Counted from the stretch's first letter, positions 1 through 8,389 are shown. The stretch is DNA of 16,691 bases from Planctomycetaceae bacterium (GCA_027000105.1 JALTOP010000245.1:1-16691), one strand, 5' to 3'. The notes: generated from the letters alone by a model not told the origin. Numbers and translations: made by a program.

Positions 1-3000
1 GTGTAGATATCGGTATCGAATGCGGTACTGGCATTCCCGACGATCGCGTAACGTTCAACGCCGAAATCAACTTCTGAATTATCGATCGCAACGGGGAAAA
101 AGGCGGAGGAATCACCACCAAAAGGTGATTGCTGTTCCAATGTCGCGTTGAGATAGGAATCGAGTTCAATTGTATCGGCAACGCTCGACGTTATCCTGAT
201 TCGATAGAACTGCGAAAGCGGAAGAACCTCGCCTGAAACGACCAGGGGTTCTCCCGGCGATGTCGAGGAAAATGCCTGGCTCAGTTCCACAATTTCCAGT
301 GTTACTATGGCATTGGGATCTGATGGAGTGACCAGGGCGGAAAACTGTTCGCCCGCCTGTCCATAAAAACCGAAGACCGCTTCATCCCCCGGGCCTGACA
401 ACGTCACCTGTCGATTTTGATCGGAGAATACCTGCGAGCCGAGCGGATCAAGTCGAACAAAATTGTAATCGATCGTTTCATCATCTGTAACGGAAATCTG
501 TCCCACTCCATCGGCCAGACCCGCTGCGCTAGCGGTGATGTTGACCGTCTGGATTCCGTCTGCCACCAGGTCATCCACTGCCGTGATCGTAAAATTGGCC
601 GAACTTTGACCATCCAGAATCGTTACGGTCGCAGGAACGGTCGCCTCGGTGGTGTCATCGCTGCTCAAGTTGACGACCAGGTTACCGACTGTTCCCAATC
701 CTCGTGTCACCGTACCGGTGGCAGTCCCCCCGTTTTCACTGATGAATGTCTGGTCGACAGTGACGGTCAACGCGGCGATATCGTCATCGGAAACCAGCAC
801 CGTATCGGTTCCACTGATAAAACCGGTTGCAGTACCGGTAATCGTGACTGTCTGTGTCCCATCGACAACGGCATCATCAACGGCAGTGACGGTAAAGGTG
901 GCGGAAGTTTGACCATCCAGAATCGTCACTGTCGCGGGAACTGTCGCTTCCGATGTATCATCACTGGAGAGCGTAATGACCAGATCACCAGAAGTACCGC
1001 TGTTCCTCGTTACCGTTCCTGCTGCCAATCCCCCATTTTCACTGATAATCACGGGACTGATCGAAACCGTCAGCTCTGCGACATCATCATCGAGGACATT
1101 GACAAGACCCGTTCCGTCAACAAACCCGGCTGCGCTAGCCGTGATGGTGACCGCCTGCGTTCCATCGGCAATGGAATCATCAACTCCCGTAATAGTGAAA
1201 TTGGCTGAGACCTGACCATCCAGAATCGTCACGGTTGTCGGAACGGTTGCCTCGGTTGTGTCATCGCTACTTAAATTGACGACCAGGTCGCCAGTGACAC
1301 CGGGAGCACGTTTGACCGTTCCGGTAATCGTCGCACCGTTTTCGCTGACCGAATTGGGATCGATAACGACATCCAAAACAGGCGAGTCATCATCAAGAAC
1401 GTCCACTGTTCGCGTTCCGGCAACAAATCCGGCTGCACTGGCCGTGATGGTGACTGTCTGGGTTCCGTCAGCAATCGAATCGTCAACTGCGGTGATGGTA
1501 AATGTAGCGGAGCTTTGCCCATCCAGAATAGTTACCGTGGAAGGGACAGTCGCCTCGGTGGTATCGTTGCTGCTCAAATTGACAACCAGATCACCACTGG
1601 TGCCGGGAGTGCGTGTTACCGTTCCTGTGGCGAGCCCTCCATTTTCACCGATGGAAACCGGATCAATCGTAAGGTGCAGGTTATCGGCGTCGTCATCGAG
1701 GACGTCGATTGATTCGATATCGGAACCGATTCCCGCCGCGGTGGCTGTAATATTGACCGTTTGTGTTCCATCTACCACAGCGTCATCAACACCAGTGATT
1801 GTAAAGGTCGCGGAGGTTTGCCCATCCAAAATGGTCACCGTGGAGGGAACGGTCGCTTCAGTCGTATCATCGCTGGCCAGTGTCACCACCAGGTCGCCAC
1901 TCGTGCCGGTATTGCGGGTCACCGTTCCTGTGGCCGTTCCGCCGTTCTCATTGATCGAAGCCCGATTGATCGTCAAATCGATACTGGCGATTTCGTCGTC
2001 AAGAATGTCTATCGTCTGTGTCCCTGTGAAAAATCCGGTTGCGGTCGCGGTGACGGTGACCGTCTGATTTCCATCGACGATCGCATCATCAACGGCAGTC
2101 AATGTAAACGAGGCAGCGGATTGTCCATCCAGGATCGTCACCGTCGTCGGGACGGTCGCCTCTGTCGTGTCGTTGCTCGAAAGTGTAACCGTCAAATTAC
2201 CGGCGGTATTCCCGGTGCGTGTCACAATCCCGGTAGCCGTTCCGCCATTTTCACTGATTGAGGAAGGATCAATAGTGATGCTGAGCGAATTCGTTCCCGG
2301 ATCGAACGCGTTATCGATATTCGTTGAGGCATTGGTCAAAGACCAGGCACCACGCCCCAATGTCCCTGCGACAAGAATGTCATCGCTTGCGTCGTAGTCG
2401 ACATCGAAGACAAGCACATTCGGCAAGCCGAGACCGACCTCAACCCACGTCCCCAAGTTTGCCAGATTCGCCGCGAACAGGCCAGCATTTGTCCCGGCCA
2501 GCACGACATCAAATGTCGGTGTGCTGACGTAAGCCAGCGATCGAATATCACTGGCAAAACTGAGCAGATTGCCGGTAATGTCCGTCCAACTGGCTCCGGC
2601 GTTATCAGTAACGAAAACCTGGTCGCTATCGTTGACGAAGGCGTTGGTCCAATCTTTCGAATTCACTGCCAAATCGCGAATCGTATCATTGGTCGGATCA
2701 CCCGCAGTTTGCACGACATCTCCCAAACCTGATGTTCGCAAGAAGACATCCGAATCGCTTGCCGCCCAGACAACATCGGGATTATCGGTTCCGTTTTGGC
2801 TTCCACCATACCACAATGCGTTGCTTTCAATGGAAGTGACGCCAACTCCGACACCGATTTCATTGATCGTTGCCCCGCCATCCAACGATTCAAACAGGGA
2901 ATTCGCTCCCTGAATCAGCAACCGACCGCCTTCAACACTATTTGTCTGAATTGGAGTCCGGAAGGCAGGGCTGATTGCAGAACTCCCGCTGGTTGGAGTC

Positions 3001-4856
3001 AGAGATGGAAAGCTAGTCGCTAGAAGATTGCCGGCTGCATCCCAGACGGTTCGCCTGAAAATCCCCAAATTCTGAAAACTGCTGTAACGCACTGACTGAT
3101 TGCTGCCCGCCAACTCGAGATTATCGACTTCGACATCACCACCATCGCCGCTATGCAGAATATCCCACTGTGTGGCTCCACTGGTCGGTTGGTAAGCCGT
3201 CCCGTTATCCTGATTGCCGCTGATAACGGTATTGCTCAGGGAATCCCAGGAGACATCATGAATCTCTGTTACCTGTAAATCACCAATCACAGAAAACCAG
3301 TCACCGGTATTGTCTTCTGGTGATGTACGACGGTAGACACCGCCGTCATCGACCTCGATAATGTTTCCATTCGCGTCGAAGGTCATATCTCGCGAGTCGG
3401 CGTGAGGCGAACTGTTGCTCAACGTCCCGCCACCAGCAGCCCCAAGTGAATTGCTGTGCGTCAAATGAACGAATTGCTTTCCCGCAGCCTTGCTGGCGTC
3501 TCCCCGGAAAAGTCGACCGGAAAAATCATTGGCACCGATTGAATTTGGGAAGCTTCCTGAGGTACTTCCATTCGAAAGGGGTTGGCGATCTCCCCCAACA
3601 TAAACAACATTGGCATCATTGGGATCGGCAACAATGGAAAAATGGATGCTCCCCTGTCCCCCCGCAATTTCTTCCGGTGTTCCAGTGAGCGGCCCCTTAC
3701 TCCCATTTGGATTCAATCCGACATCGGTACCATTTTCATTGGTAGAGGGGGTATCCATTTGAGTCCAGTTCGCTACACCATCTGAAGAGCGGAACAGGCC
3801 GGCCAAACTGCCGGCGTTGATAATCCCCACATACACTTCGTTGCTGTTTCCAACGGCCATCTCCACATTACTGGTGTTGCTGACAAACAGAGCATCCATA
3901 GTGGATGAACTGACTTTGCCCCAATTGGCTCCTCCATCGGTCGATCTGTAAATTCCGTCTGTTCCACCGCTGGAAAAGTTGATCGACGTGTAAAGTATAT
4001 CACTATCTGAAGGATCGACCACAAGATCGTAACTGACCCCATCAGGAAGGCCGGTTGATGACCCGTCTCCAACGGAAATTCGGGAGAATGACGCACCCCC
4101 ATCCGTACTTCGGAAAATTCCGACATTCTCAAGCGTGAAGTTGTCTGCCACGTTGACGGAAACGACGATCGTGTTTCCATTGGCGTAGATCCCGGAAATG
4201 TTTTTTCCCACCAATGTTCCGCCACCGTCAATAACCGACCAACTTTGTCCGCCGTCGGTCGTTTTCAACAATCCGTTTCGGCTATTTCCGACCCGGCCAA
4301 AACTTCCGTAGCGACCATTGCCCGCATAAAGCGTATTGAAAGTGGCATCACCAAGATCGAAGCTCAACGCTCCAATGCTCTGCGAGGGAAGATCATCGGT
4401 CAGCGGAGTCCAATTGGGACTGGCTGCGGTTGCATTGGTTGTTTTCCATACACCTCCATTTACCGCCCCGATGTAGAGAATATCAGCATTGGTGGGATGA
4501 GCGGCAACAGTGTGGATAGCGCCAACAACAGGGTCGTCAGTACCAATGTTCTCCACCTGACCATTTGTCGCGGAAAACGGCCCTAACGGAGTCCAGGGAG
4601 ATTGGGCACCGGCCAGCAAAAGACGCTGCTCGCAAATCTCAATCGAGTTGTTCAACCGCTTTTGATGAAATCGTCTGGAAGCGGTTTCGCGTTTGACTGT
4701 TCGAAACAGAGAGGACTGACCAAAGCGTTCGCCACCCAACGACCGCCCGGCGTTATGGTTACGTGAGACATTTTTCGTCCCACGTGAGCGAACAGATTTC
4801 AGTGAGTGGTTCACAACGAACGAAGAAATACGGGCAAATAACGTGGGAACTGACAT
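1..4856 (-). CDS. Giant secreted/surface protein: BNR beta-propeller plus six Calx-beta-like repeats (3' end outside window)
   Basis: An unbroken minus-strand frame of 1618 codons runs from ATG at 4856 off the left edge, so the C-terminus is missing. The start is supported by an AAGGTG ribosome site at 4861-4866. Residues 1-70 are basic and lack a classical hydrophobic signal; residues about 67-82 hold an EQRLLLAG motif like the LEPR/LEQR-xLL motif near the N-terminus of many planctomycete exported proteins. Residues about 85-850 carry Asp-box (BNR) motifs, S/T-x-D-G-G-x-x-W/F, at about 196-206, 249-257, 302-312, 354-365, 655-662 and 748-758, typical of sialidase/VPS10-like propellers. Residues about 858-1463 are six Calx-beta-like repeats. 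From about 1470 a region resembling a PPC or other beta-sandwich domain begins. The likely role is surface adhesion or calcium-stabilised extracellular structure; this is inferred from domains. It is divergent from the kinase. Confidence 0.88.
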   Translation of the reverse strand, partial: MSVPTLFARISSFVVNHSLKSVRSRGTKNVSRNHNAGRSLGGERFGQSSLFRTVKRETASRRFHQKRLNNSIEICEQRLLLAGAQSPWTPLGPFSATNGQVENIGTDDPVVGAIHTVAAHPTNADILYIGAVNGGVWKTTNATAASPNWTPLTDDLPSQSIGALSFDLGDATFNTLYAGNGRYGSFGRVGNSRNGLLKTTDGGQSWSVIDGGGTLVGKNISGIYANGNTIVVSVNVADNFTLENVGIFRSTDGGASFSRISVGDGSSTGLPDGVSYDLVVDPSDSDILYTSINFSSGGTDGIYRSTDGGANWGKVSSSTMDALFVSNTSNVEMAVGNSNEVYVGIINAGSLAGLFRSSDGVANWTQMDTPSTNENGTDVGLNPNGSKGPLTGTPEEIAGGQGSIHFSIVADPNDANVVYVGGDRQPLSNGSTSGSFPNSIGANDFSGRLFRGDASKAAGKQFVHLTHSNSLGAAGGGTLSNSSPHADSRDMTFDANGNIIEVDDGGVYRRTSPEDNTGDWFSVIGDLQVTEIHDVSWDSLSNTVISGNQDNGTAYQPTSGATQWDILHSGDGGDVEVDNLELAGSNQSVRYSSFQNLGIFRRTVWDAAGNLLATSFPSLTPTSGSSAISPAFRTPIQTNSVEGGRLLIQGANSLFESLDGGATINEIGVGVGVTSIESNALWYGGSQNGTDNPDVVWAASDSDVFLRTSGLGDVVQTAGDPTNDTIRDLAVNSKDWTNAFVNDSDQVFVTDNAGASWTDITGNLLSFASDIRSLAYVSTPTFDVVLAGTNAGLFAANLANLGTWVEVGLGLPNVLVFDVDYDASDDILVAGTLGRGAWSLTNASTNIDNAFDPGTNSLSITIDPSSISENGGTATGIVTRTGNTAGNLTVTLSSNDTTEATVPTTVTILDGQSAASFTLTAVDDAIVDGNQTVTVTATATGFFTGTQTIDILDDEIASIDLTINRASINENGGTATGTVTRNTGTSGDLVVTLASDDTTEATVPSTVTILDGQTSATFTITGVDDAVVDGTQTVNITATAAGIGSDIESIDVLDDDADNLHLTIDPVSIGENGGLATGTVTRTPGTSGDLVVNLSSNDTTEATVPSTVTILDGQSSATFTITAVDDSIADGTQTVTITASAAGFVAGTRTVDVLDDDSPVLDVVIDPNSVSENGATITGTVKRAPGVTGDLVVNLSSDDTTEATVPTTVTILDGQVSANFTITGVDDSIADGTQAVTITASAAGFVDGTGLVNVLDDDVAELTVSISPVIISENGGLAAGTVTRNSGTSGDLVITLSSDDTSEATVPATVTILDGQTSATFTVTAVDDAVVDGTQTVTITGTATGFISGTDTVLVSDDDIAALTVTVDQTFISENGGTATGTVTRGLGTVGNLVVNLSSDDTTEATVPATVTILDGQSSANFTITAVDDLVADGIQTVNITASAAGLADGVGQISVTDDETIDYNFVRLDPLGSQVFSDQNRQVTLSGPGDEAVFGFYGQAGEQFSALVTPSDPNAIVTLEIVELSQAFSSTSPGEPLVVSGEVLPLSQFYRIRITSSVADTIELDSYLNATLEQQSPFGGDSSAFFPVAIDNSEVDFGVERYAIVGNASTAFDTDIY
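468..2285 (-). repeat. Six tandem 303-bp (101-residue) Calx-beta-like repeats
   Basis: Inside the giant gene the codons for the GQ of the VTILDGQ motif recur at 608, 911, 1214, 1517, 1820 and 2123, a spacing of exactly 303 bp each time. Approximate units are 2285-1983, 1982-1680, 1679-1377, 1376-1074, 1073-771 and 770-468. Each unit reads: a short beta strand, SENGG (or INENGG/SENGA), G-T-V-T-R, a DDTTEATVP or similar segment, VTILDGQ, ATFT, a D-x-D-G-x-Q-x-V strand and a closing acidic DDD/DDE. Acidic strand ends fit calcium binding in the Calx-beta family. Copies differ mainly by scattered substitutions, with no indel in any unit. Confidence 0.9.
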
Positions 4857-4860
4857 TTTT

Positions 4861-4866
4861 CACCTT
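4861..4866 (-). promoter_or_regulatory. Shine-Dalgarno site of the giant surface-protein gene
   Basis: The minus strand reads AAGGTG four bases before ATG at 4856. The next in-frame Met is far downstream and would remove the basic leader, so this site fixes the start. Confidence 0.6.
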
Positions 4867-4893
4867 ACTAAAGGTCTATCTACGGCTGCAAAA

Positions 4894-4910
4894 CAGGGCA
4901 TAACGCCCTG
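4894..4910. other. Short hairpin in the presumed 5' leader of the surface-protein gene
   Basis: The two 6-bp arms CAGGGC and GCCCTG pair perfectly around a 5-nt loop. The hairpin lies 38-54 nt upstream of the surface-gene ATG. No T-run follows on either strand, so it is not a typical terminator. It may be an RNA leader structure or chance. Confidence 0.3.
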
Positions 4911-5341
4911 GCACATAACGTGATGGGAGGAACTATTTTCAACGTATACGATCCGATCCTAGCCAGCCGGAGAATCTTATTTCAAGAACTTAATTATAAA
5001 TTTCTTCAAATTTCCCCTACACAGCACAAATTGCCCTGTGTGCACAAACCCTGTTTACGTCTTACATAACCGGAGCTTCAATTCACACCCCGCGCATCAC
5101 TAAAGAACGATCATAAAAACATGCACATCTGTTAGAACTTCATTCCATCCTTATCCTCTGTCCCAATTTGATCCAGGCCATGCTCAAAAGCGGGTTTGCA
5201 ATCCCTCTGCTTTTATTGCATATTGCAGAATTGCTTGGGAAGCGGGGGGAGCAATAAATTCAATTCCCGAATTTCAGCGTTTTCAATTGCACCAGTCAGG
5301 TGTCACTGGGTTGGATTGCCGGGCTACAAAACAGGTGAAAT

Positions 5342-7012
5342 ATGATTCCGGAAAAAGTGGGACCGTACATAATCGAGCGGAAAATTGGCTCCGGCGGGAT
5401 GGGAACCGTCTATCTGGGGCGACATGCAGAAACAGGAAAAATTGTTGCTGTCAAAATTCTGCCCGCCTCCCTGGCCAGAGAAGATGGATTTGTCCTTCGC
5501 TTCACCCGTGAAATCGAGGCAATGCGAAAGCTGAAAAATCCGCATGTAGTCGAAGTGTACGAAAGTGGCATTGACGACGAAACCTATTACTATGCAATGG
5601 AATACGTCGATGGCATCACGCTTTCAAAATGGATTCGCGAGAATGGTCGCATGCACTGGAAGGATGTGATCAACTACTCTGTGCAGATTTGCAGCGCACT
5701 GAAAGCGGCCCACGACGCCGGAATCGTCCATCGGGATTTGAAGCCGTCCAATCTGCTGATCACGAAAGATGATCAGATCAAGCTGCTCGATTTTGGTGTG
5801 GCTCAGGTGTTCGCTTCGACAAAACTGACCAAAACGGGCGGGATTATCGGTACGGCTGAATACATGTCCTCGGAACAGGCCCAGGGACGTCGTACGACTA
5901 AAAAGAGTGACATCTATTCACTTGGAGCCGTCATGTACGCCCTGCTGACCGGTCGACCACCCTACAGCGGGAAGACTTCGATGGAGGTCATTCAAAAGCA
6001 CAAGTTCGGCCAGTTCGATGCCCCTCGTCTGTTCGTCCCGGAAATTCCTCACTGGCTCGATGAAGTTGTGTGCAAATGCCTGGAAAAGGATCCGGATAAA
6101 CGATTCCCCGATGCCTACGTTCTTTCCCGACGGTTGAAAGAAATCGTAAAAAAGGTGGAACTTTCACGACAGGAAAAGACGGCCGCCAGTGGCACTTTCG
6201 ATGGTACGGCTGAAACGATTGTAGCCGGTGACGACCCGAACGCTGTCGGTGGAACGCTGATGCGGGATCTGGTTCGAGCGGAAATTGAGTGCGCCCAGTC
6301 GAAGCCATTGGTTTCGCAATTTCTCGATAATACTTTTGTTTTGATTGCGATGCTGATCCTGCTGATTTTGGGAGGGGTCTGGTGGTTCAATTCTGCCGAT
6401 ATCACGCCCGAGCAGAAATACGAGAAGGGTGTCGCTCTCTATCAAAAAGGGAAACTCTACTGGCCGCAGGCCCGCGATGAATATCTCCTGCCACTATTAC
6501 GGGAAGATCCCGAAACATGGGCCTCGAAAGTTGATGATATGCTGATGGAGATTGAGGTTCACGAACTCGAAAAAGATTTCAACCTGAAAAATATCAGCAG
6601 CAAACGCCTTCAAAAAATGTCAGATGCCCACCGGTTCCTGCACCTGGCCCGCTCCTATTACAACATGGGCGACCCGATTACCGCAGAAAGAATCCTGTTG
6701 AACCTTTCCACCATTCTGGATGGACAGGAAAAATACAAGGCTTTGCACATAGCGATTCAAAAAATTCTTTCCAACCTGAAAGCTGCCAGCCACTCGAGTA
6801 AAAAGGGAGAGCAGGACAATTTTTCACTGGCAAAATCATCGCTCCAACAGGCAGAAAAATATCTCAAGGAGAAACAGAAGGAGCGGGCCGCATCAATTTT
6901 ATTAAGCCTGATCACTCTGTATGATGGCGATTCTCAAACAGCCAAAGAAGTCGAGAAAGCGAAGAAAATTCTCGATCAGCTGAAAATCACCTATCCACGA
7001 AAGAACCGATGA
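5342..7012 (+). CDS. Membrane-anchored Hanks-type serine/threonine protein kinase (PknB-like)
   Basis: The 556-residue protein has a full N-terminal kinase domain (about 8-275): glycine loop GSGGMG (16-21), ATP lysine K38 in AVK, likely alpha-C glutamate E57, catalytic HRDLKPSN (130-137), DFG (150-152) and activation-segment end SSEQ (176-179), where many relatives have SPEQ. All catalytic residues are present, so an active kinase is expected. A linker rich in Thr/Gly/Asp leads to one transmembrane helix (about 331-349, FVLIAMLILLILGGVWWF), placing the kinase in the cytoplasm. The C-terminal 200 residues are predicted helical, with TPR-like Tyr/Ala spacing and Lys/Glu-rich ends; they lack PASTA repeats. 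The start is supported by AGGTG upstream. The stop TGA overlaps the apt start as ATGA. Substrates are unknown. Confidence 0.95.
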   Translation: MIPEKVGPYIIERKIGSGGMGTVYLGRHAETGKIVAVKILPASLAREDGFVLRFTREIEAMRKLKNPHVVEVYESGIDDETYYYAMEYVDGITLSKWIRENGRMHWKDVINYSVQICSALKAAHDAGIVHRDLKPSNLLITKDDQIKLLDFGVAQVFASTKLTKTGGIIGTAEYMSSEQAQGRRTTKKSDIYSLGAVMYALLTGRPPYSGKTSMEVIQKHKFGQFDAPRLFVPEIPHWLDEVVCKCLEKDPDKRFPDAYVLSRRLKEIVKKVELSRQEKTAASGTFDGTAETIVAGDDPNAVGGTLMRDLVRAEIECAQSKPLVSQFLDNTFVLIAMLILLILGGVWWFNSADITPEQKYEKGVALYQKGKLYWPQARDEYLLPLLREDPETWASKVDDMLMEIEVHELEKDFNLKNISSKRLQKMSDAHRFLHLARSYYNMGDPITAERILLNLSTILDGQEKYKALHIAIQKILSNLKAASHSSKKGEQDNFSLAKSSLQQAEKYLKEKQKERAASILLSLITLYDGDSQTAKEVEKAKKILDQLKITYPRKNR

Positions 7013-7536
7013 TGAACGCCGAGATCAATCTGAAAGATTACATTCGAACCATTCCCGATTTCCCCAAACCGGGCATCATGTTTCGTGATATCACACCGCT
7101 GCTTTCCCACCCGACCGCCTTTGGAGAATCGATCAAACGAATCGCCGACCACTATCGGGATCTGCAGATTGATAAAATCATGGCCGCCGAAGCGCGCGGG
7201 TTTATTTTTGCCACTCCTCTTTCTTTGGAACTGGATGCGGGATTCATCCCGGTTCGTAAACCGGGAAAATTGCCTTTCGATACACAGGCATTCCATTATG
7301 AACTGGAATACGGCAACGACACACTCGAAATCCATGTCGATGCCCTTGAACAGGGAGAACGGGTTTTAATGGTGGATGATCTTCTCGCAACAGGCGGAAC
7401 GATGAAAGCCTGCATCAAATTGGCGGAAGATTCCGGTGCAAACGTTGTCGGCTGTGCTTTCTTGCTGGAACTGGATGACCTCAACGGTCGCGATTCACTT
7501 CCCGGACAGGATGTTTTCAGTTTGATTCATTTTTGA
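7009..7536 (+). CDS. apt: Adenine phosphoribosyltransferase
   Basis: The enzyme converts adenine and PRPP to AMP and pyrophosphate in purine salvage; it is cytoplasmic and usually a dimer. At 175 residues it is close to the family's usual 170-185. The N-terminus has the Apt hallmark PDFPKPGIMFRDITPLL (16-32). Conserved A-E-A-R-G-F (60-65) and VRKPGKLP (82-89) follow. The PRPP loop VLMVDDLLATGGT spans 119-131 with the acidic pair D123/D124. Translation probably starts at ATG 7009, which overlaps the kinase stop as ATGA; ATG 7012 is a nearly equal alternative. There is no strong independent SD, so reinitiation after the kinase is likely. The overlap implies co-transcription with the kinase. Confidence 0.96.
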   Translation: MMNAEINLKDYIRTIPDFPKPGIMFRDITPLLSHPTAFGESIKRIADHYRDLQIDKIMAAEARGFIFATPLSLELDAGFIPVRKPGKLPFDTQAFHYELEYGNDTLEIHVDALEQGERVLMVDDLLATGGTMKACIKLAEDSGANVVGCAFLLELDDLNGRDSLPGQDVFSLIHF

Positions 7537-7588
7537 TGTCAACTCCAACTTTGATGCCACCCCCCAACATTGATGCCAACTCCAGCGA
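7533..7588 (+). repeat. Three imperfect 18-19 bp tandem repeats at the apt stop
   Basis: Units TTGATGTCAACTCCAACT (7533-7550), TTGATGCCACCCCCCAACA (7551-7569) and TTGATGCCAACTCCAGCGA (7570-7588) follow head to tail. The first unit overlaps the apt stop codon (7534-7536). No hairpin was evident, and a function is unknown. Confidence 0.65.
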
Positions 7589-7600
7589 TTCCCTTTCAAT

Positions 7601-7632
7601 TTCAGAAGCGATCAGATTCAGAAGCGATCAGA
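7601..7632 (+). repeat. Perfect 16-bp tandem duplication between apt and hpt
   Basis: TTCAGAAGCGATCAGA occurs at 7601-7616 and again immediately at 7617-7632 without mismatch. Each copy contains GATC. It is probably a recent slippage duplication, though a repeated operator is possible. Confidence 0.85.
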
Positions 7633-7719
7633 TCACGTTTCCAATCAGCGCGTGACGATCACGGTCTGACAAGCGGACAATGAAACGGACAAATGAGGAT
7701 CGCAGAGGATACCGATACC

Positions 7720-7761
7720 ATGATGGCCAAAGTTTTCCGACCGAAATGTTCTGATCCATGA
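7720..7761 (+). CDS. Possible 13-codon leader peptide coupled to hpt
   Basis: A short frame MMAKVFRPKCSDP opens at ATG 7720, preceded by GAGGAT at 7705-7710, a good ribosome site (a second GAGGAT lies at 7695-7700). Its stop TGA (7759-7761) overlaps the hpt ATG (7758) as ATGA. Because hpt has no clear SD of its own, this frame could deliver ribosomes to hpt by reinitiation. The peptide itself shows no known motif and no run of one amino acid typical of attenuators. Chance overlap cannot be excluded from one sequence. Confidence 0.4.
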   Translation: MMAKVFRPKCSDP

Positions 7762-8330
7762 TCCCCACCAGCCCATCGCACTCATTGCAATTACTTATTT
7801 CCCGTCAGGAAATCCAGAAGCGTGTCTCTGTTCTGGCTCGGGAAATTTCCCTGGACTATGAAAACCGTCCCTTGACGTTGCTGGGGGTGATGACGGGAAG
7901 CCTGTTTTTTCTGACCGATCTAATGAGGCATTTAGCAATCCCGCATCAGGTAGGTGTGATTCAGGCTTCCAGTTATCAGGGCCATTCCACTGAACCGGGC
8001 GAGTTGCGGACGAACCTCGACTATCTTCCTGATCTGCAGAACCGTTCCATTCTGCTGGTTGATGACATTCTCGATACCGGTCAGACTCTTGCCTGCCTGC
8101 AGAGTGAACTTTCAAATTTGACCCGGCAAGAGATCTCTCACGCGGTGTTACTCTGGAAAAAATCACGAACGGAAACGGGAATCGAGCCGGACTATCTCGG
8201 TTTTGAAATTGATGACCATTTTGTTGTCGGCTACGGCCTGGATTACGCCGATGATTACCGACATTTGCCCGATATCCACACGCTCAGTTTCTTTCCGAAC
8301 AGAACGTCACGCAGAGGGGGAACCGACTGA
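7758..8330 (+). CDS. hpt: Hypoxanthine-guanine phosphoribosyltransferase
   Basis: The 190-residue protein transfers phosphoribose from PRPP to hypoxanthine or guanine, giving IMP or GMP. Family motifs appear in order: LLGVMTGSLFFLTDL (41-55), the SSYQG flexible-loop serine-tyrosine (71-75), the PRPP loop ILLVDDILDTGQTL (98-111) with D102/D103 and base D106, and the C-terminal base-binding DDHFVVGYGLDYADDYRHLP. Length is normal. ATG 7758 is chosen because the only in-frame upstream ATG (7746) is followed two codons later by a stop. The start lacks a convincing SD but overlaps the stop of a 13-codon frame. With apt it forms a purine-salvage pair behind the kinase. Confidence 0.95.
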   Translation: MIPTSPSHSLQLLISRQEIQKRVSVLAREISLDYENRPLTLLGVMTGSLFFLTDLMRHLAIPHQVGVIQASSYQGHSTEPGELRTNLDYLPDLQNRSILLVDDILDTGQTLACLQSELSNLTRQEISHAVLLWKKSRTETGIEPDYLGFEIDDHFVVGYGLDYADDYRHLPDIHTLSFFPNRTSRRGGTD

Positions 8331-8389
8331 GGGAGTTTTTCCGTTCAACTTCACCGTTCTGCTCCCTTGCCGCCCGGCTTATTGTTCGC

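Larger units (their letters stand above)
4857..5341. promoter_or_regulatory. Divergent control region between giant surface gene and kinase
   Basis: This 485-bp AT-rich stretch has stops in all frames and no coding signal. On the minus strand a perfect TATAAT lies at 4993-4998, giving a leader of about 130 nt for the surface gene, but no good -35 is visible at 17-18 bp. A hairpin CAGGGC-ATAAC-GCCCTG lies at 4894-4910 within that presumed leader. A second inverted repeat, ACACAG...CTGTGT (5019-5024 and 5036-5041), sits upstream of the -10. For the kinase only the ribosome site AGGTG near 5333-5337 is clear. Confidence 0.4.

Noticed and set aside
417..2261. Long plus-strand open frames (up to 269 codons) across 417-2261
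   Set aside because: They are antisense to the repeat array; their repetitive translations mirror its 303-bp period and they have no independent ribosome sites.
468..2285. CRISPR array or mobile repeat
   Set aside because: The units are 303 bp, coding, in one frame and diverged; there are no short identical repeats with spacers.
5342..8330. A new defence or toxin-antitoxin system built on the kinase and phosphoribosyltransferases
   Set aside because: Apt and Hpt are full-length housekeeping enzymes with intact motifs, and no effector, nuclease or mobile-element gene is nearby.
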